Positions 15,107 to 18,051 of a stretch of 18,051 nucleotides of DNA are shown one piece after another; the stretch's first letter is position 1, and every line of letters begins with the position of its first letter. Under the pieces are notes generated by a model. It was given only the letters and a program-made list of their open reading frames with translations, searched no databases and was not told the DNA's origin. Location: positions 1-18,051 of the forward strand of contig CABUGI010000034.1 in assembly GCA_902491055.1 (NCBI GenBank), written 5' to 3'. This DNA comes from an uncultured Collinsella sp. Its GTDB lineage: Bacteria; Actinomycetota; Coriobacteriia; Coriobacteriales; Coriobacteriaceae. Position numbers and translations under genes: made by a program.

Positions 15107-15160
15107 CGCTCCCCAGGATTCGGTCCCAGGGAGCGAAAACATACCTTTACGCGGGACCGT
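15107..15160 (-). promoter_or_regulatory. Candidate attenuator in the greA-lysS gap, with two mutually exclusive hairpins
   Basis: On the minus strand CGCTCCC (15135-15129) pairs with GGGAGCG (15113-15107), followed by TTTTAGTTTG: an intrinsic terminator. An upstream segment CGGTCCC (15159-15153) can instead pair with GGGACCG (15127-15121), which is the terminator loop; the two stems cannot both form without a pseudoknot. Only 22 nt separate the terminator from the lysS start, with no room for a promoter, so lysS expression needs readthrough. No T-box is possible in 79 nt. What signal shifts the fold is unknown. Confidence 0.6.
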
Positions 15161-15163
15161 GGT

Positions 15164-15634
15164 CTAGCGTGCGATCTTGGCGATGGTGTAGACGCGAGTC
15201 TTGCCGGAAGGCGTAACGACCTCGACGGAATCGCCCTCGCCATGACCAATGATGGCGTGACCGACCGGAGACTCGTTGGAGATCTTGTGCTCGAGCGAGT
15301 TGGTCTCGGTGGTACCGACAAGCGTGACCTCGATAAGCTCACCGTTGGGGTCGACCAGGGTAACAGTCGAGCCAATGGAGACGGTTAGGTCGCCCGTGCT
15401 GGCAGCGATCTGAGCGTTGGCGAGGATGGCCTGAATCTCGGCGATACGAGCGGCGTTCTGTGCCTGCTTGTCCTTGGCGGCATCGTACTCGGAGTTCTCC
15501 GAAAGGTCGCCGAACGCGCGGGCTTCCTTGATGTCCTCGACGATCTCCTTGGCGTAATCGCCCTCACGCCAAGCGAGCTCCTCGACGAGCTTCTGGCGGC
15601 CCTCAGCGGTCAGTACGATCTGGCTTGCGTCCAT
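15164..15634 (-). CDS. greA: Transcription elongation factor GreA
   Basis: GreA (156 residues, normal length) enters the secondary channel of RNA polymerase and stimulates cleavage of backtracked RNA. The N-terminal coiled coil (about 10-75) carries the tip motif GDLSENSEYDAAK (42-54) with acidic Asp43 and Glu46, the cleavage-stimulating pair. The C-terminal FKBP-like domain contains ISNESPVGHAIIGH and ends in GKTRVYTIAKIAR. The start ATG (15632-15634) has GGGGAG 8 nt upstream. It sits between tatA and lysS on the same strand with 79 nt before lysS. A perfect TTGACA lies at 15670-15675 on the minus strand but is too close to the ribosome site to serve as a normal -35 box, so transcription may come from tatA. 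Confidence 0.97.
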   Translation of the reverse strand: MDASQIVLTAEGRQKLVEELAWREGDYAKEIVEDIKEARAFGDLSENSEYDAAKDKQAQNAARIAEIQAILANAQIAASTGDLTVSIGSTVTLVDPNGELIEVTLVGTTETNSLEHKISNESPVGHAIIGHGEGDSVEVVTPSGKTRVYTIAKIAR

Positions 15635-15683
15635 ACGGATATCTCCCCAACTATGATGTAACGATCAACTGTCAACAAAAACG

Positions 15684-15716
15684 AAAAAGACCGGCTAGCC
15701 TGCGGGCAAGCCGGTC
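15684..15716 (-). terminator. Rho-independent terminator of tatA
   Basis: GACCGGCT (15689-15696) and AGCCGGTC (15709-15716) make an 8-bp stem, extended by GCC and GGC inside. On the minus strand it runs into TTTTTCGTTTTTG. It lies 25 nt past the tatA stop and 54 nt before greA, so it may be leaky and let some transcripts continue into greA. Confidence 0.85.
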
Positions 15717-15741
15717 AGGTGCTCACCCCAAAGGGATGGGA

Positions 15742-16017
15742 CTACTCTGCGTCCGCGTCGCTGTCCTCTGCCTTCTTTTGCTTGGCAGCAGCGAGCTTAG
15801 CCTCGAGCTCTGCAATCTCCTTGTCCTCCTTGGACTCCTCGACCACAACCTCCTCGGCCTGCTTGGTTTCGCCCTTATCGTCGCCCTCCATACCCTCGCG
15901 GATATTCTTGACGGTAGAGCCGAGGGACTTACCGAGCTTCGGCAGGTTCTTGGGCCCAAAGATAATCAGGACAACGACGAGAATAATGATGAGCTCAGGA
16001 GCCCTCAGTCCAAACAT
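15742..16017 (-). CDS. tatA: Sec-independent protein translocase subunit TatA
   Basis: The 91-residue product has the TatA/TatE layout: a short N-terminus (MFGLRAPEL), a single membrane helix (about 7-20), the hinge FGPKNLPKLGKSLG (20-33), an amphipathic helix and a long, highly charged tail (about 45-91, many Glu, Lys and Asp). TatA oligomers form the passage for folded proteins carrying twin-arginine signals. The start ATG (16015-16017) is chosen because GGAGG lies 6 nt upstream; a longer frame to 16080 would run through the promoter. No tatC or tatB is adjacent. The gene has a good promoter of its own with an inverted repeat inside it. Confidence 0.93.
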   Translation of the reverse strand: MFGLRAPELIIILVVVLIIFGPKNLPKLGKSLGSTVKNIREGMEGDDKGETKQAEEVVVEESKEDKEIAELEAKLAAAKQKKAEDSDADAE

Positions 16018-16053
16018 GTAGACCTCCACAATACAGCGAGACAAGCTCGAATG

Positions 16054-16082
16054 AGTATACCGCGGGTATCGCGGTATCACAA
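16054..16082 (-). promoter_or_regulatory. tatA promoter with an internal operator-like inverted repeat
   Basis: On the minus strand TTGTGA (16077-16082) is the -35 box and TATACT (16054-16059) the -10 box, 17 nt apart, as in a sigma-70/SigA promoter. Within it ATACCGCG (16057-16064) and CGCGGTAT (16070-16077) form a perfect 8-bp inverted repeat with a 5-nt centre, filling the spacer and touching both boxes. A bound dimer would block RNA polymerase; the regulator is unknown. Confidence 0.7.
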
Positions 16083-16089
16083 CAATAGC

Positions 16090-16120
16090 TAAAAAAAAGG
16101 GACCGCAAGAAGCGGTCCCT
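16090..16120 (-). terminator. Rho-independent terminator of tRNA-Pro
   Basis: AGGGACCGC (16098-16106) pairs perfectly with GCGGTCCCT (16112-16120) around AAGAA. On the minus strand the stem is followed by a run of eight T. It ends the tRNA transcript 10 nt past the CCA end. Confidence 0.93.
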
Positions 16121-16130
16121 CCTCATGCTC

Positions 16131-16207
16131 TGGTCGGGTTGACTGGATTTGAACCAGCGACCCCTGCGTCCCGAACGCAGTGCTCTACCAAACTGAGCCA
16201 CAACCCG
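16131..16207 (-). tRNA. tRNA-Pro (anticodon CGG)
   Basis: The 77-nt minus-strand sequence folds as a full cloverleaf. The acceptor stem is CGGGTTG with CAACCCG; the D arm is GCTC...GAGC; the anticodon stem CTGCG/CGCAG holds loop TTCGGGA with anticodon CGG (reads proline codon CCG); the T arm is GCTGG-TTCAAAT-CCAGT. The discriminator is A and CCA is encoded. The gene lies between ispE and tatA, with its own strong terminator. A possible -10 box TATAGT or TACTAT at 16216-16224 would place transcription start just before the tRNA, but no clear -35 box is present. Confidence 0.97.
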
Positions 16208-16256
16208 TTAGCTCGACTATAGTAACAAAGATTTCCGTCGTGTGCCAGAGAAATTT

Positions 16257-17153
16257 TTATTTCTTTGGCGTGTCGATTTGGACCGTGTTGGGAATAAGCT
16301 CAGTCGCGCAGGCCCACCAGCCATTTTGCTGGGCAGCATCGGCAAGCCTTTCGGCCGCGGCGGCAGTGTCGCAAATGGCAAACGAGCAGGCACCCGATCC
16401 GCACACATCTACAGCAACGGTGCCGTCCTGTTTACGCAGCCAATCGAGAACCGTTTGAATCTGCGGCTCCATCTGTGCGGAAATGACACCCAGGTTGTTA
16501 TGGATGAGCGCATATGCCGTCTCGGCATCACCGGCACGCAAGGCAGAAGCTATCGCGCCGGGCTTGTCCGCAGGCACCGGGGCCTCGTCAAAACGTCGAT
16601 AGGCTTCAATTGTCGAAACGCTTGCCTCGCGCGGCTTAACCAGTACGACGGGCGTCGCGGGCAGCGCGGGGTACTCAGTTGCCAGCACGTCTCCCCCACC
16701 TACGTAAAACGCAGGGCTCGCGTGCAAAAAGAACGGGACGTCGGCACCAATGCCCCGCGCAATGTCATCGAGCGCTGGGTCGGTGCGATCAATGCCCCAG
16801 AGCTCCGCCAAGGCGACAATGACCGCGGCCGCATCCGTCGAGGGGCCGCCCAAGCCGGCGCACAATGGAATGCGTTTCTCAATCGTCACGCAGATGTTTG
16901 CCTCGCGACCATAATGCTCGGCCATAGCAACCGCAGCCCGATACGCCGTATTCTTTTGCATGGGAAAATCTGATGCTGGAACCGTCTGGACGGTCAGCGC
17001 CTGCGCCGGCGTGACCGTCACGGTATCGGAAAGACCGACGGCCGCCATCAGGGAATCGACCCTGTGGTAGCCGCGGTCATCGCGCTCGGTATGAACCCCC
17101 AGGTAGAGGTTAATCTTTGCCGGCGCGGAAAGAGTCAGGGACCGATCGGTCAC
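16257..17153 (-). CDS. ispE: 4-diphosphocytidyl-2-C-methyl-D-erythritol kinase
   Basis: IspE (298 residues) phosphorylates CDP-methylerythritol with ATP in the non-mevalonate isoprenoid pathway. It is a GHMP kinase: motif 1 APAKINLYLGV (10-20) with catalytic Lys13; the glycine-rich ATP loop LCAGLGGPSTDAAAV (97-111); the catalytic-base Asp138 in GADVPFFL; and motif 3 VCGSGACSFAI near residue 250. The ATP loop reads GGPST where GGGSS is usual, a visible variation. The start is a GTG (17151-17153) with GAGGAG about 8 nt upstream, only 2 nt after the veg stop, so translation is probably coupled to veg. The same veg-ispE neighbourhood is known in Firmicutes. A tRNA gene follows 49 nt downstream. 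Confidence 0.95.
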   Translation of the reverse strand: MTDRSLTLSAPAKINLYLGVHTERDDRGYHRVDSLMAAVGLSDTVTVTPAQALTVQTVPASDFPMQKNTAYRAAVAMAEHYGREANICVTIEKRIPLCAGLGGPSTDAAAVIVALAELWGIDRTDPALDDIARGIGADVPFFLHASPAFYVGGGDVLATEYPALPATPVVLVKPREASVSTIEAYRRFDEAPVPADKPGAIASALRAGDAETAYALIHNNLGVISAQMEPQIQTVLDWLRKQDGTVAVDVCGSGACSFAICDTAAAAERLADAAQQNGWWACATELIPNTVQIDTPKK

Positions 17154-17155
17154 CG

Positions 17156-17452
17156 TTAATGCTCCTCGAGCTGATTGCCGAGCGGGGTAAAGATGTGCTC
17201 GCCGCTCTCGGCGTCGAACAGCTCGACCTGACCGGTGAGGACATCGATATACTGGTAGGACTGACGCGACTTGCGGCCGCGACGCTCGTCAACCTCGACG
17301 ATAAAGACGGCGGGGTGGACGCTCTTGATGGTGCCCATGCGCTCGACGACGCGGGTACGGCCCATGTTGGCCTTCACCTTGACGCGATCGCCCACCATAT
17401 CGGTCAGCTTCTCGTGGATGTCGTCGACGTGATTGACTTCCATCTCTTCCAT
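17156..17452 (-). CDS. veg: Veg family protein (DUF1021)
   Basis: The 98-residue product is a small basic-to-acidic beta-rich protein. The core GDRVKVKANMGRTRVVERMGT (starting at 21) and GRKSRQSYQYIDVLTGQVEL (59-78) match the Veg family. In Bacillus subtilis Veg is highly expressed and linked to biofilm formation; its mechanism is not clear, and its role here is unknown. The ATG at 17450-17452 is chosen since GGAGG (17461-17465) lies 8 nt upstream; an ATG three codons further in (17443) is possible. The gene ends 2 nt before ispE, so the two form an operon. Confidence 0.88.
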   Translation of the reverse strand: MEEMEVNHVDDIHEKLTDMVGDRVKVKANMGRTRVVERMGTIKSVHPAVFIVEVDERRGRKSRQSYQYIDVLTGQVELFDAESGEHIFTPLGNQLEEH

Positions 17453-17478
17453 GAACAGGGCCTCCAGAAGGTGCAATT

Positions 17479-17499
17479 CAAAAAGGGGATAATACCCCT
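17479..17499 (-). promoter_or_regulatory. Small hairpin with T run in the veg leader
   Basis: AGGGG (17484-17488) and CCCCT (17495-17499) form a 5-bp stem over a 6-nt loop, followed on the minus strand by a T run (17480-17484 overlaps it). It lies between the putative veg promoter and the ribosome site. It is short, so it may be a weak pause or attenuator, or chance. Confidence 0.35.
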
Positions 17500-17519
17500 A
17501 AGGTAGACAAAACTCTAAT

Positions 17520-17549
17520 ACTATAGCACCCTGTTGCGGCCATACGCAA
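17520..17549 (-). promoter_or_regulatory. Candidate veg-ispE promoter
   Basis: On the minus strand TATAGT (17520-17525) is a good -10 box; TTGCGT (17544-17549), 18 nt upstream, is a partial -35 box. It lies about 70 nt before the veg start codon, in the only gap available for an operon promoter. Confidence 0.45.
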
Positions 17550-17607
17550 GTAGCTAAATAAGCCCCGTCCCAAATACGTACCAGACGACAACCTCGCATG
17601 ACCAGTT

Positions 17608-17635
17608 GTTACGCGGTTTGGTAAAACCGCGTAAC
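17608..17635 (-). other. Post-stop hairpin of dtd (second member of the repeated family)
   Basis: GTTACGCGGTTT (17608-17619) and AAACCGCGTAAC (17624-17635) form a perfect 12-bp stem with loop GGTA on the plus strand. It touches the dtd stop codon (17636-17638). An outer 9-bp pair, CGACAACCT (17586-17594) with AGGTTGTCG (17640-17648, inside the coding end), can enclose it. There is no T run. It matches the lysS hairpin at 13088-13117 in ends and loop. Confidence 0.7.
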
Positions 17636-18051
17636 CTAAAGGTTGTCGGTGTCCAAGACGATGGTGAATGGGCCGTCGTTGACCAGGTCGACCTTCATGT
17701 CGGCGCCAAAGATACCGTGCGCCACATGCTCAACGTCCTCGTGCACAAGCGTCAGGAAGTACTCGTAGAGCTCGTTGGCAACATCGGGTGCGCCGGCATC
17801 CGTAAACGACGGACGGCGACCGTGGCGGCAGTCGGCGAACAGCGTGAACTGCGACACCACGAGCACCTCGCCGTCGACATCGGCAAGTGCCAGATTGGTC
17901 TTGCCGTTCTCGTCCTCGTTGATACGCAGCCCGCGGAGCTTGCCCCACAGCTTGTCGGCCTCGGCACGCGTATCGCCATGGCCCACACCCAGCAGCACCA
18001 GGTAGCCGCGTCCAATGCGGCCCACGCACTCGCCGTCGACCGTCACGCCGG
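17636..18051 (-). CDS. dtd: D-aminoacyl-tRNA deacylase (5' end outside window)
   Basis: The visible 137 residues cover all but roughly the first dozen of this small (about 150-residue) dimeric enzyme, which removes D-amino acids (and glycine from tRNA-Ala) wrongly attached to tRNA. The first visible residues are GVTVDGECVGRIGRGYLVLLGVG, internal to the family N-terminus, so the start lies beyond the right edge; the GTG at 18044-18046 is not the start. The two active-site motifs are present: SQFTLFAD and the C-terminal NDGPFTIVL, where the Gly-cis-Pro pair lies; the family usually reads GPVT, here GPFT. The frame ends in a TAG followed at once by a hairpin. Its operon partners upstream are not visible. 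Confidence 0.93.
   Translation of the reverse strand, partial: GVTVDGECVGRIGRGYLVLLGVGHGDTRAEADKLWGKLRGLRINEDENGKTNLALADVDGEVLVVSQFTLFADCRHGRRPSFTDAGAPDVANELYEYFLTLVHEDVEHVAHGIFGADMKVDLVNDGPFTIVLDTDNL

Noticed and set aside
15085..15163. T-box riboswitch for lysS
   Set aside because: The gap is 79 nt, too short for a T-box, and no T-box consensus is visible.
15670..15675. Perfect TTGACA upstream of greA on the minus strand
   Set aside because: It is only 36 nt from the start codon, so the transcript would begin within the ribosome site, and no -10 box lies at 16-18 nt.
1..18051. CRISPR array, insertion sequence, prophage or toxin-antitoxin genes
   Set aside because: No regularly spaced direct repeats, transposase or integrase motifs, or small gene pairs of that kind were seen.

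Overview
This is about 18 kb of GC-rich bacterial DNA. Almost every gene lies on the minus strand, so transcription runs right to left. The gene content (a one-protein ClpC, Veg next to IspE, a 1,479-residue 2-hydroxyacyl-CoA dehydratase activase-like protein, a LysS with a C-terminal tRNA-binding domain, DUF2798 and ThrE-type membrane proteins) suggests an anaerobic gut actinobacterium of the Coriobacteriia, most likely Collinsella or a close relative. The assignment is inference from gene content and composition, not from a database search.

Layout from left to right: the 3' end of an unrecognised plus-strand gene (1-324); pepD (Xaa-His dipeptidase); clpC; a TetR regulator whose start overlaps the end of a giant activase/dehydratase-like iron-sulfur protein (5632-10071); a DUF2798 membrane protein; a fused ThrE-type threonine/serine exporter; lysS, greA and tatA, transcribed in the order tatA, greA, lysS; tRNA-Pro(CGG); ispE and veg, in the order veg then ispE; and the 3' part of dtd, which runs off the right edge.

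The region most like a distinct system is the giant activase plus its TetR regulator. The protein joins two ASKHA-type activator ATPase units, a four-cysteine linker and a cysteine-bearing dehydratase-like C-terminal half in one chain. A perfect 10+1+10 palindrome lies in its promoter region and the regulator gene is at the end of the transcript, as expected for an autoregulated module. The substrate is unknown.

The other theme is RNA and DNA structure between genes. Terminator-like hairpins sit so close to the start codons of lysS, clpC, the DUF2798 gene and veg that transcripts must read through them, which points to attenuation in leaders. One hairpin family, with a GTTAC base and a GTTTTACC/AAAC tip on the sense strand, follows the stop codons of both lysS and dtd with compensatory base changes. 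Two stacked imperfect palindromes follow the exporter gene. The tatA promoter holds a perfect inverted repeat between its -35 and -10 boxes. I saw no insertion sequence, prophage gene, CRISPR array or rRNA.
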